36,213 nt of DNA, taken from CALACW01 sp963627915. Lineage in GTDB: Bacteria; Bacillota; Clostridia; Oscillospirales; Acutalibacteraceae. The position numbers were made by a program, and so were the translations under genes. This document shows positions 15,922 to 23,108 of the stretch, piece by piece. The notes below the pieces were generated by a model. The model worked only from the letters and a program-made list of their open reading frames with translations. It had not been told where the DNA came from and made no database searches. Position 1 is the stretch's first letter; every line of letters starts with the position of its first letter. Where the stretch lies: positions 1 to 36,213 of the forward strand of contig CAVGCY010000048.1 in NCBI GenBank assembly GCA_963627915.1. Reading direction: 5' to 3'.

Positions 15922-16515
15922 ATGGATTTTAAGCTTGACGCTTTTCCTGTCGACGAAAATACAAGCGGGCTTAGAAACCGCGATAAAATCAAAATTCTGA
16001 TTTGCTATGTTTTTAAATCCATAGCACAGCCGATAGCGAAGGATGTAATTCTTTCCGCTTTGTACGATAACGGAATCGCAAATTATTTTGAAATAAGTCA
16101 GGCGGTTTACGAACTGGAAAAAAACGGCGCGCTGAAGCTTACGGAAGGCGAGGACGCCGAATATGTGCTTACCGAAAAGGGCAGAAAAATAGCGGATAAT
16201 CTGGAAAGAGAGCTTTCTGTGTATATTCGTCATAAAGCGACGCAGGCTGCTATGAAAACTCTTGTATACGAAAAGCGGCTTAAGGAGAACAAGGTTAATA
16301 TAGTCAGCCTCGGAGAAGGAAAATACAGAGTAGATATAACGATTTATTCGGGACTTGAGGGCGAAGGGGATGACGATGCGCTTCTTGACGTGTCAATGTA
16401 CGTACCGGATATTATTCAGGCTGAGGTTATAAAGCGTTCTTTTATTAATAATCCGGCAAAGCTTTATGAAAAAGTTGCGCAGGCGCTTACTGAGGACGTA
16501 GATTTTGTTGATTGA
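15922..16515 (+). CDS. DUF4364 winged-helix protein
   Basis: Small cytoplasmic protein conserved in Clostridia. Residues about 20-95 look like a winged helix (RDKIKILICYVFKSIAQPI, then ISQAVYELEKNGALKL and YVLTEKGRKIADNL), similar to PadR/MarR-like DNA-binding folds. The C-terminal half carries an alpha/beta domain of unknown role (YRVDITIYSGLEGEGDDDAL). A transcriptional role is plausible but not shown. AAGGAGG lies 7 bases before the start, overlapping the end of the upstream lipoprotein gene, so the two are probably co-transcribed. trmO starts 3 bases after the stop. Confidence 0.8.
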   Translation: MDFKLDAFPVDENTSGLRNRDKIKILICYVFKSIAQPIAKDVILSALYDNGIANYFEISQAVYELEKNGALKLTEGEDAEYVLTEKGRKIADNLERELSVYIRHKATQAAMKTLVYEKRLKENKVNIVSLGEGKYRVDITIYSGLEGEGDDDALLDVSMYVPDIIQAEVIKRSFINNPAKLYEKVAQALTEDVDFVD

Positions 16516-16518
16516 TTT

Positions 16519-17211
16519 ATGAATGATGAATTAAAAATAATTGCAAAAATCCATAACGGTTATAAAACAAAATTCGGAGTTCCGAGACAGAGCGGAATAG
16601 CGAAGGAAACAAAATCAAAAATAGTATTTGAAAAGGAATACAGAGATCCCAATGCCTTCAGACGTCTTGACGAGTATTCGTATGTGTGGCTTATATGGAA
16701 GTTTTCGGAGACCGAACGTGAAGGCTGGTCGCCGACCGTCAGACCGCCGAGACTCGGCGGAAATGAGAGAGTTGGAGTATTTGCTTCGCGTTCGCCGTTT
16801 CGCCCGAATCCGATAGGTCTTACATGCGTTAAACTCGAAAAAGTCGATTTTGAATGCCGTGACGCTCCCGTTCTGATTGTTTCGGGAGCTGATTTGATGG
16901 ATTCTACGCCGATATACGATATAAAACCGTATATTCCCTATGCGGATTCGCGCCCGGACGCTGTCGGCGGATTTGCCGACGGATTCAGCGGATATTCCTT
17001 AGAAGTCTGTATTGACGGAAAAATAAAAGAAAAGTATTCCGAGATTTTTATCAATGAATTAACCGAGCTTTTAAAAACAGACCCGCGTCCTGCATATCAG
17101 AATGATGCCGGCAGGGAATACGGCGTTTTATTTTACGATAAAAATATAAAATTCAGAGTAAGGGACAATAAGATTTTCGTAACGGATATTGAATTATGCG
17201 ATAATAAATGA
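16519..17211 (+). CDS. trmO: tRNA N6-threonylcarbamoyladenosine methyltransferase TrmO
   Basis: SAM-dependent enzyme that methylates t6A37 to m6t6A in tRNA-Thr (UPF0066/TsaA family). Conserved stretches are GVPRQSGI near residue 20, the YVWLIWKF strand near 55, RPPRLGGNERVGVFASRSPF near 75-94 with RPNPIGLT after it, and DIKPYIPYADS near 134. At 230 residues it is close to E. coli TrmO (235). There is no ribosome site of its own; the start follows the DUF4364 stop by 3 bases, suggesting re-initiation by the same ribosomes. The older symbol tsaA is also used. Confidence 0.92.
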   Translation: MNDELKIIAKIHNGYKTKFGVPRQSGIAKETKSKIVFEKEYRDPNAFRRLDEYSYVWLIWKFSETEREGWSPTVRPPRLGGNERVGVFASRSPFRPNPIGLTCVKLEKVDFECRDAPVLIVSGADLMDSTPIYDIKPYIPYADSRPDAVGGFADGFSGYSLEVCIDGKIKEKYSEIFINELTELLKTDPRPAYQNDAGREYGVLFYDKNIKFRVRDNKIFVTDIELCDNK

Positions 17212-17217
17212 TATAAT
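17189..17217 (+). promoter_or_regulatory. promoter of the TRIC channel gene within the trmO end
   Basis: TTGAAT (17189-17194), 17-base spacer, TATAAT (17212-17217) at the 3' end of trmO, about 36 bases before the next start codon. Confidence 0.55.
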
Positions 17218-17253
17218 CTCACTTATTGTATCAATCATGTTTTCGGGGGAAAT

Positions 17254-17892
17254 ATGGACAGTATAATTCTTATTCTTGAGATAATCGGAACGATTGCGTT
17301 CGCTGTTTCCGGTTCGATGGTCAGTATTAATAAGCGTCTTGATATTTTCGGCGTTATCTTCTGCGCTGTCGTAACCGCTCTCGGCGGAGGCGTGCTCCGC
17401 GATATGCTTCTTGCCAATCTTCCTCCCGTTATGTTCAGGGATTATATTTACCTTATAACGGCATTGCTTACCGCGCTTGTAACTTTTATAATAGCGCGCG
17501 TTATCGGAAGAAAATATACGGAAAATATTGAAATTATCGATAAGGTGGATAATGTTTTCGACGCTGTCGGGCTCGGTGTGTTTACGGTTGTCGGAATTAA
17601 TACCGCTATTTCAAGCGGCTACGGAAATAATGCTTTTTTTGCAATTTTTCTCGGTATGACGACCGGGTGCGGGGGAGGAATAATCCGTGACGTTATCGTC
17701 AGGGAAGTTCCGTTTGTTTTGTCAAAGAGGATTTACGCCGTAGCTTCGATCGGCGGAGGAATCGTATATTATATAATGTATGTTTCTCTCGGATTGAATG
17801 AGGTTCTCAGCGTTCTGACGGGCATAGTCCTGATTTTTACGGTCAGGATTCTTGCCTCCGTATTCAGATGGGATTTACCGAAGGCAATTTAA
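17254..17892 (+). CDS. TRIC-type (UPF0126) cation channel family protein
   Basis: Membrane protein of 212 residues with two repeats of three helices plus a seventh helix, as in prokaryotic TRIC channels. Each repeat has the diagnostic glycine triplet before a basic segment: TALGGGVLRDMLL near 45-57 and GCGGGIIRDVIVREVPFVL near 133-151. The first helix contains FAVSGSMVS, also family-typical. Members form trimeric monovalent cation channels in structural work; some family members are proposed to move glycine. The gene starts after GGGGGA and has its own promoter. The physiological role here is unknown. Confidence 0.9.
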   Translation: MDSIILILEIIGTIAFAVSGSMVSINKRLDIFGVIFCAVVTALGGGVLRDMLLANLPPVMFRDYIYLITALLTALVTFIIARVIGRKYTENIEIIDKVDNVFDAVGLGVFTVVGINTAISSGYGNNAFFAIFLGMTTGCGGGIIRDVIVREVPFVLSKRIYAVASIGGGIVYYIMYVSLGLNEVLSVLTGIVLIFTVRILASVFRWDLPKAI

Positions 17893-17939
17893 CTGTTTAA
17901 TTATTTTTGAATTTTGACGATAAAAAATATAAAAAACAC

Positions 17940-17968
17940 TTGATTTTGCCGTGAATATAGGATATAAT
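17940..17968 (+). promoter_or_regulatory. tRNA-Pro promoter
   Basis: TTGATT (17940-17945), 17-base spacer, TATAAT (17963-17968), about 45 bases before the tRNA. CCGTGAA (17949-17955) and TTCACGG (17990-17996) form an inverted repeat around the -10 box. Confidence 0.7.
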
Positions 17969-18013
17969 ATTCAAGCTGTTAAATATATGTTCACGGTAAA
18001 GTCAATTTAATAT

Positions 18014-18090
18014 CGGGGTGTGGCGAAGTTTGGTATCGCGCTTGGTTCGGGACCAAGAGGCCATGGGTTCGAATCCCGTCACTCCGACCA
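18014..18090 (+). tRNA. tRNA-Pro (anticodon CGG)
   Basis: Cloverleaf of 77 bases: acceptor CGGGGTG/CACTCCG, anticodon arm CTTGG-TTCGGGA-CCAAG with anticodon CGG, T arm ATGGG-TTCGAAT-CCCGT, discriminator A and encoded CCA. It reads the Pro codon CCG. Confidence 0.96.
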
Positions 18091-18094
18091 TGCA

Positions 18095-18143
18095 GAGCGT
18101 TCTTATGGAATTTATGTATTCTGTAACGGACGCTCGTTTTTTT
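18095..18143 (+). terminator. tRNA-Pro terminator
   Basis: GAGCGT pairs with ACGCTC across a long loop, followed at once by a G and seven T. Confidence 0.6.
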
Positions 18144-18216
18144 ATTCGCAAAGGTCTATATCGCAGACTGTTTTTGTGATGCACGTTGACGATTTGCGTT
18201 AAGACGATAAAAATAA

Positions 18217-18257
18217 CAGACGCGTCACAAAGGTTTAACCTTAATGCGATGCGTCTG
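18217..18257 (-). terminator. terminator of the NifU-like/GGGtGRT unit
   Basis: CAGACGC and GCGTCTG enclose an inner AAGG/CCTT hairpin. On the minus strand a TTATTTTT tract follows. It lies about 45 bases after the GGGtGRT stop codon. Confidence 0.7.
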
Positions 18258-18302
18258 AATCGGATTAACTTGTTATATAACAGGTAAAGCCCTGTAAAAG
18301 CT

Positions 18303-19301
18303 TTATTTGCTTGCTTCTTCGACAGCGACCGCACATGCGACCGTTGCGCCGACCATGGGGTTATTGCCCATGCCGATAAGTCCCATCATCTCAACGTGAG
18401 CGGGAACGGAGGACGAGCCTGCGAACTGAGCGTCGGAGTGCATACGTCCCATAGTATCGGTCATACCGTAGGAAGAGGGGCCTGCCGCCATGTTGTCGGG
18501 ATGAAGAGTTCTGCCCGTGCCGCCGCCGGAAGCAACGGAGAAGTACTTAACGCCGTTTTCAACGCACCATTTTTTATATGTGCCTGCAACGGGATGCTGG
18601 AATCTGGTGGGGTTTGTTGAGTTTCCTGTGATGGAAACGCCTACCTTTTCAAGCTTCATGATAGCAACGCCCTCGGGAACGTTGTCTGCGCCGTAGCATC
18701 TTACCTTTGCTCTGTCGCCGTCGGAATAAGCCGTTTCGCTTACTACCTTTACGGTTTCGGTGTAGGGGTCAAACTCTGTCTTGCAGTATGTGAAGCCGTT
18801 GATTCTTGAAATAATCATAGCGGCGTCTTTGCCCAGACCGTTAAGAATAACGCGCAGGGGCTTGGTTCTTACCTTGTTTGCGTTAAGAGCGATTTTGATT
18901 GCGCCCTCTGCCGCGGCAAACGACTCGTGACCTGCAAGGAAACAGAAGCACTCGGTTTCTTCCGAAAGGAGCATTTTGCCGAGGTTGCCGTGTCCGAGAC
19001 CTACCTTACGGTTATCCGCAACCGAGCCGGGGATACAGAATGACTGAAGTCCCTCTCCGATAGCCGCCGCCGCGTCGGCTGCCTTTACGCAGCCTTTTTT
19101 AACAGCGATAGCGCATCCTACGGTGTATGCCCAAACTGCGTTTTCAAAGCAGATAGGCTGAGTGCCTCTTACGATTTTATCGCAGTCTATACCCTTGGCA
19201 AGAGTGATATCCTTGCATTCCTCAATAGAATTTATGCCGTATTCCTTGAGAACGCCGAGAATTTTATCGGCTCTTCTCTCATAGTTTTCAAATAATGCCA
19301 T
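18303..19301 (-). CDS. GGGtGRT family protein
   Basis: Cytoplasmic 332-residue protein named for the invariant motif, seen here as ASGGGTGRTLHPDN near residue 262. Other distinctive segments are VRGTQPICFENAVWAY near 44, GLGHGNLGKMLLSEET near 101, FLAGHESFAAAEGAIKIAL near 121 and GMGNNPMVGATVACAVAV at the end. Several cysteines are spread through the chain. I recognise the family but no catalytic activity is established to my knowledge. It is the second gene of a pair, 19 bases after the NifU-like scaffold gene, with a clean AGGAGG ribosome site and a shared terminator. The constant partnership suggests a metal- or Fe-S-dependent function, which is inference. Confidence 0.85.
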   Translation of the reverse strand: MALFENYERRADKILGVLKEYGINSIEECKDITLAKGIDCDKIVRGTQPICFENAVWAYTVGCAIAVKKGCVKAADAAAAIGEGLQSFCIPGSVADNRKVGLGHGNLGKMLLSEETECFCFLAGHESFAAAEGAIKIALNANKVRTKPLRVILNGLGKDAAMIISRINGFTYCKTEFDPYTETVKVVSETAYSDGDRAKVRCYGADNVPEGVAIMKLEKVGVSITGNSTNPTRFQHPVAGTYKKWCVENGVKYFSVASGGGTGRTLHPDNMAAGPSSYGMTDTMGRMHSDAQFAGSSSVPAHVEMMGLIGMGNNPMVGATVACAVAVEEASK

Positions 19302-19320
19302 GTCCGTTTACCTCCTTATC

Positions 19321-20013
19321 TTATTCCTTACGGGGATCAATGTACTTAGCGGCCTCTGCGAATCTGCCGTAAGTGCCTTTTGCCTTCTCGTAAGCGGTTG
19401 TGGGATCGTCGCCCTTCTTGATGAAGTCGGTCATCTTGCCGAGAGAAACGAACTCATATCCGATAACCTCGTCGTTTTTGTCAAGAGCCATTCTGGTAAC
19501 GTAGCCCTCAGCCATTTCAAGGTAACGAACGCCCTTGAGCTTGGTGCCGTACATAGTGCCGACCTGCGAACGAAGTCCCTTGCCGAGATCCTCAAGTCCC
19601 GCGCCGACCGAAAGTCCGTCGTCGGAGAATGCGGACTGGGAACGTCCGTAAACTATCTGGAGGAAAAGCTCGCGCATAGCGGTGTTGATAGCGTCGCATA
19701 CGAGGTCGGTGTTAAGAGCCTCGAGAATGGTTTTTCCGGGAAGAATCTCACTTGCCATTGCCGCTGAGTGAGTCATTCCGGAACATCCGATAGTTTCAAC
19801 GAGAGCCTCTTCGATAACGCCGTTTTTAATATTAAGGGACAGCTTGCATGCGCCCTGCTGGGGAGCGCACCAGCCGACGCCGTGAGTGAATCCTGATATA
19901 TCGGTGATTTCCTTTGCTTTAACCCATTTGCCCTCCTCGGGAATGGGAGCGGGACCGTGGTTCGGACCCTGTTTAACAACGCACATAGTTTCTACTTCAT
20001 GAGAATAGGTCAT
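19321..20013 (-). CDS. NifU-like iron-sulfur cluster scaffold protein
   Basis: 230-residue protein related to the NifU/IscU N-terminal scaffold. The core has GWCAPQQGACKLSLNIKNGVIEEALVE-type topology (written here in part) followed by IGCSGMTHSAAMASEILPG and DLVCDAINTAM. Cys49, Cys56, Cys77 and Cys106 are candidate ligands, Cys11 is extra. It differs from canonical IscU in the spacing around the first Cys and in a C-terminal extension of about 100 residues that is not an Nfu domain. No cysteine desulfurase (iscS/sufS) is in the window. AAAGGAG precedes the start. It is the first gene of a two-gene unit with the GGGtGRT protein; a specialised partner-specific role is inferred. Confidence 0.8.
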   Translation of the reverse strand: MTYSHEVETMCVVKQGPNHGPAPIPEEGKWVKAKEITDISGFTHGVGWCAPQQGACKLSLNIKNGVIEEALVETIGCSGMTHSAAMASEILPGKTILEALNTDLVCDAINTAMRELFLQIVYGRSQSAFSDDGLSVGAGLEDLGKGLRSQVGTMYGTKLKGVRYLEMAEGYVTRMALDKNDEVIGYEFVSLGKMTDFIKKGDDPTTAYEKAKGTYGRFAEAAKYIDPRKE

Positions 20014-20075
20014 TGTAAATTTCTCCTTTCGGTTTTTAACATCCGATTTTTAAGATGTATTTTTACCACTTAAAT

Positions 20076-20104
20076 ATTATAACGGTTATAATTGTTTTTT
20101 TCAA
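20076..20104 (-). promoter_or_regulatory. promoter of the NifU-like/GGGtGRT unit
   Basis: Minus-strand TTGAAA (20099-20104), 17-base spacer, TATAAT (20076-20081), leaving a leader of about 55 bases. Confidence 0.65.
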
Positions 20105-20128
20105 TAGCAAAATTTATTTATATCCCTG

Positions 20129-20157
20129 TTTACAAAACAAAAATTTTATGATAATAT
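20129..20157 (+). promoter_or_regulatory. promoter of the N-terminal-dockerin gene
   Basis: TTTACA (20129-20134), 17-base spacer, TAATAT (20152-20157) in an AT-rich stretch, with GGGAGG before ATG 20203. Confidence 0.55.
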
Positions 20158-20202
20158 ATATATAAATATATTAAATTCAGCAAAAACCGGGAGGTTGTCT
20201 TT

Positions 20203-21504
20203 ATGAAAAATGTTATTAAAGCGATTACGTCCGCAGCTTTATCCGGCTGTATGCTTATGCCTTTCGCGGCTTTGGCTGCCACTGAGCCTGCTTCATTTAC
20301 TGAGCAGGAGGTTCAGCTTGCGGATTCCAACAGAACCAAAGCGGTTAGCTATATAGGCAGTGACAGCCTGTTTATGGGAGATTTTGATAAAGAGGGCGGA
20401 GTTACCGCGTCAGACGCCAGAATGCTGTTGAGATATACTGCGGAACTTGAACAGAAGCCGGATGGTGACGATGAGTTTGATTATCGCTGTGATATGAACG
20501 GCGATAATATTATAACTCCTGCCGACGCGCGTCTTGTTCTTCGCATTGCTTCAAAAATTGATAACAGCGATATAACATATCTTAATGCATTTAATACTAT
20601 ACTTAATTCCGTAAAACCCGATAATCAGAAAGTCCGCGCCGCGTACAGAAGTACGGTTGTGTCAAAAGACTATGATAATAAGGAGATATCGAGTAAATTT
20701 TCGGCTCAGATAAAAAAGATTCTTGATGATCCTCTTATAGGCGGTCTTATGACTGATACTGATAAAGAAGAGCTTAATAAAATTAATCTCGGCGATGAAT
20801 TAACGTCTATTGATCACAGCGTTGAAGATACAGTTATTTATCCCGTATATTTAAACGGCGGTTCTTCCGTAAACGAATGTAATATAGAATTTCCTCTCGG
20901 AGTTGAAAGCCGTGTTGCAAGTAAAATTGATTTGTCTCAGGTCAGCAGTATAGAGTATAATGATAACGACGAAGGAGTAGTGGAGTTTTTTAATCCGCGG
21001 AATACGACATGGACTCTTTACGGACCTATAAACGTATCATGCGCTTCCATAACGGTATATCTTAAGGATGAATCCGTTGCCGATATTCCCGAGGATAAAA
21101 CGGTGTTGAGTCACGGCAGACTGTTTGACATTTCAAATATAGACAATAATACCGACTTTAGCGGTGTTGATGATGATTTTAAGGAGTTCGGTGATTTTTC
21201 GGGAAAGCTTGATTCCATAAAATATCACGGTTCTTATGTTAAGCTTTATTTTAATAATGATTCAACCTCTGAAAATTACGGAAAACCCGTATATATCGAT
21301 TATAACTTAAAATACAATGTAAACGTATATTCGCATTTCATCATGGATATTGATTTTAATGAGCAGTTTGCAGAGCAATTAAAGGAAACGTTTGGTGTGA
21401 ATATTAAGTTAGGAACGTTCCCGAAGCTCTATCTTAACGATTATTTCACTCTTACAACGGGATTCAATGACAGAACTGAGTTTTATTTTGAACAGAACAC
21501 GTAA
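20203..21504 (+). CDS. secreted protein with N-terminal dockerin
   Basis: Exported 433-residue protein of unknown function. The signal region is ambiguous: an LSGC lipobox (Cys16) and a signal-peptidase I site after AALA both fit. A type I dockerin lies directly behind it at residues 58-118. The first loop is DFDKEGGVTASDAR; the second, DMNGDNIITPADAR, follows a 15-residue acidic spacer. The remaining 310 residues begin with a helical segment (about 120-190) and continue beta-rich with many Asp/Asn/Tyr residues; I recognise no enzyme family there. A dockerin at the N-terminus is unusual, since most are C-terminal. The LuxR-type HTH gene starts 9 bases after the stop, so the two are probably co-transcribed. 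Confidence 0.75.
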   Translation: MKNVIKAITSAALSGCMLMPFAALAATEPASFTEQEVQLADSNRTKAVSYIGSDSLFMGDFDKEGGVTASDARMLLRYTAELEQKPDGDDEFDYRCDMNGDNIITPADARLVLRIASKIDNSDITYLNAFNTILNSVKPDNQKVRAAYRSTVVSKDYDNKEISSKFSAQIKKILDDPLIGGLMTDTDKEELNKINLGDELTSIDHSVEDTVIYPVYLNGGSSVNECNIEFPLGVESRVASKIDLSQVSSIEYNDNDEGVVEFFNPRNTTWTLYGPINVSCASITVYLKDESVADIPEDKTVLSHGRLFDISNIDNNTDFSGVDDDFKEFGDFSGKLDSIKYHGSYVKLYFNNDSTSENYGKPVYIDYNLKYNVNVYSHFIMDIDFNEQFAEQLKETFGVNIKLGTFPKLYLNDYFTLTTGFNDRTEFYFEQNT

Positions 21505-21513
21505 TAATCAAAG

Positions 21514-21888
21514 ATGGCAAACGTTATAACACGTCTTTTTGCTTCGAGGACGGATAAGAAGAAGGATTCCGCTCAAAACGAAACGGAAACGACTGAAAAT
21601 TTTAATCCCGGCGTGCAGATAAAAAAGCCCGTCAGCGTTAATACGTCGTTTATTACGAATCCTCATTCCGATGATTTTCAAAGCGAAAAGGATAAAAAAT
21701 TTAACTCCCTGACGCCGAGGGAAACGCAGGTTTTTTCATTGCTTATAAAAGGAATGACAATAAAATCCGCCGCCGAAAAGTTAGGCGTTACGTATTCTAC
21801 GGTGAATACTCACATGAATGCAGTGTACAGAAAGCTCGGCGTTAATTCAAAAGCGCAGCTGATAGTCGAATATCACGATTATGATTAA
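21514..21888 (+). CDS. orphan LuxR/GerE-type HTH protein
   Basis: Cytoplasmic 124-residue DNA-binding protein. Residues 65-120 are a clear GerE helix-turn-helix (LTPRETQVFSLLIKGMTIKS onward, recognition helix around YSTVNTHMNAVYRKLGV). The first 60 residues are polar and likely disordered; there is no receiver or ligand-binding domain, so it is not a normal two-component regulator. The start has only a weak AAAG ribosome site, so translation is probably coupled to the dockerin gene ending 9 bases earlier. A regulator encoded behind a secreted dockerin protein could control adhesion or cellulosome genes; that is inference. A strong terminator follows. Confidence 0.85.
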   Translation: MANVITRLFASRTDKKKDSAQNETETTENFNPGVQIKKPVSVNTSFITNPHSDDFQSEKDKKFNSLTPRETQVFSLLIKGMTIKSAAEKLGVTYSTVNTHMNAVYRKLGVNSKAQLIVEYHDYD

Positions 21889-21893
21889 AAATC

Positions 21894-21924
21894 GAGCCTC
21901 CGAAAAAATCGGAGGTTCATTTTT
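21894..21924 (+). terminator. terminator after the LuxR-type gene
   Basis: GAGCCTCCGA pairs with TCGGAGGTTC over 10 bp (one G-T wobble), loop of five A, then ATTTTT. Confidence 0.85.
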
Positions 21925-21934
21925 ATCCAAAACA

Positions 21935-21963
21935 TTGAAAACCTATTAAATATATGTTATTAT
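21935..21963 (+). promoter_or_regulatory. promoter of the Rrf2 gene
   Basis: TTGAAA (21935-21940), 17-base spacer, TATTAT (21958-21963). The AT-rich stretch downstream could hold an Rrf2 operator for self-control, but I cannot define one. Confidence 0.55.
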
Positions 21964-21988
21964 AGTATTTATTATAGGGGATGAGAAA

Positions 21989-22420
21989 ATGAAAATTTCC
22001 ACAAAGGGGCGATACGCCTTAAGAATGCTTATTGACCTCGCCGAGCATCAGGGCGACGGATATATCGCGCTTAAAGATATAGCGCAGAGACAGGAGATAT
22101 CAAAAAAATATCTTGAACAGATAGTGCCTATTTTAAACCGTGCGGAGATTCTTAAAACCAACAGGGGATTTCAGGGCGGATACCGTCTTGCGAAATCTCC
22201 CGATAAAATGACAGCCGGCGATATTTTGAGGGCGACGGAGGGCAATTTGGCTCCCGTTGCATGCCTTGACGGCGACGTTATCGATTGTCCGAGAAACGAG
22301 TATTGCCCGACTTTGCCGTTGTGGCAGGGGCTAAATAAGGTAATAAACGAATATCTTGACTCCGTGACGCTTAGGGATCTTATCGATATGCAGACGGGCG
22401 CAGATGATTACGTAATTTAA
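21989..22420 (+). CDS. Rrf2/IscR-like transcriptional regulator
   Basis: 143-residue Rrf2-family repressor. An N-terminal winged helix begins MKISTKGRYALRMLIDLAEH, the family signature, and the recognition region reads ISKKYLEQIVPILNRA with the wing RGFQGGYRLAK. Cys92, Cys100 and Cys106 lie where IscR and related proteins bind a [2Fe-2S] cluster; spacing 8/6 is slightly wider than E. coli IscR (6/6). It is monocistronic with its own promoter and terminator. In many Clostridia a similar gene precedes iscS-iscU, but here the next gene on the other side is the ATPase operon. Fe-S or cysteine sensing is likely from the family; target genes are unknown. Confidence 0.88.
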   Translation: MKISTKGRYALRMLIDLAEHQGDGYIALKDIAQRQEISKKYLEQIVPILNRAEILKTNRGFQGGYRLAKSPDKMTAGDILRATEGNLAPVACLDGDVIDCPRNEYCPTLPLWQGLNKVINEYLDSVTLRDLIDMQTGADDYVI

Positions 22421-22439
22421 ATATAGAAATAATATAAAA

Positions 22440-22471
22440 ACAGGCTCTCAAATATAAATTTGAAAGTCTGT
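22440..22471. terminator. bidirectional terminator between rrf2 and the V-ATPase operon
   Basis: ACAGGCTCTCAAAT and ATTTGAAAGTCTGT form a long, slightly mismatched stem with T-rich tracts on both strands, between convergent units. Confidence 0.8.
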
Positions 22472-22480
22472 TTTTTATAG

Positions 22481-23086
22481 TTACTTGGTTTGCTTGATAA
22501 CCTTTAACCTTGAGAAATCCTCTCGTTCTTTTTCGTCCAATGCATTTGAAATAAACTTAACGGTTGATTCAAACTGCGGAATCATGATATTTCCGAGCGC
22601 GTTCGTTCGTTTCTGCGTTTTCTTTATAGCCTCGGCAAGACGAACGACGCAGCTTTCAATCTGCGCAAGCTTAACGGTCAGTTCCTTTACTTCGTTAAAC
22701 TTCATATAAGCGTCGTCAAGCTCCTTATTTGTTGATGAAAGACCGTAATATATTTTTCTTTCGCGGTTTTCGAGAGTAAGAACGGGAAGTTCTACGCCGT
22801 TAACGCTTTGAGTTGTAACCTTGAGAGAATCGTCAATCGGAACGCAGCGTGAAACGTCGTCGCATACGCCGAGAGAAACCGTTGCTAATTGCAATGCTTC
22901 ATATGCTTCGCTGTATTTTACGAATATTTCAGATTGTATCGCCTTTGCGTCGTCCATCATCTGCATAATCTCACGAACGAGAATATTACGCTTTTTATCC
23001 ATAAGGTCGTAACCGACGCGGGCGAGCCTTAACGACTTTTTTGTATTTATTAAGTTGTTTTTTGTCGGAAAAACATTCTGCGCCAT
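22481..23086 (-). CDS. ntpD: V-type ATP synthase subunit D
   Basis: Central rotor stalk of the V1 motor, transmitting rotation between the A/B head and the membrane ring. At 201 residues it is a long antiparallel coiled coil: N-terminal helix with FPTKNNLINTKKSLRLARVG and C-terminal helix from about 130 to 195, both typical of subunit D. The middle beta hairpin (VNGVELPVLTLENRERKIYY) is also a family feature. The ribosome site GGAGGT precedes the start 22 bases after subunit B. It is the last gene of the operon. Confidence 0.94.
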   Translation of the reverse strand: MAQNVFPTKNNLINTKKSLRLARVGYDLMDKKRNILVREIMQMMDDAKAIQSEIFVKYSEAYEALQLATVSLGVCDDVSRCVPIDDSLKVTTQSVNGVELPVLTLENRERKIYYGLSSTNKELDDAYMKFNEVKELTVKLAQIESCVVRLAEAIKKTQKRTNALGNIMIPQFESTVKFISNALDEKEREDFSRLKVIKQTK

Positions 23087-23108
23087 AAGTTACGACCTCC
23101 GATATAAT

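Noticed and set aside
21957..21976. Possible Rrf2 operator in the AT-rich stretch before the rrf2 gene
   Set aside because: No clear dyad that differs from the general AT-richness; not listed as a feature.
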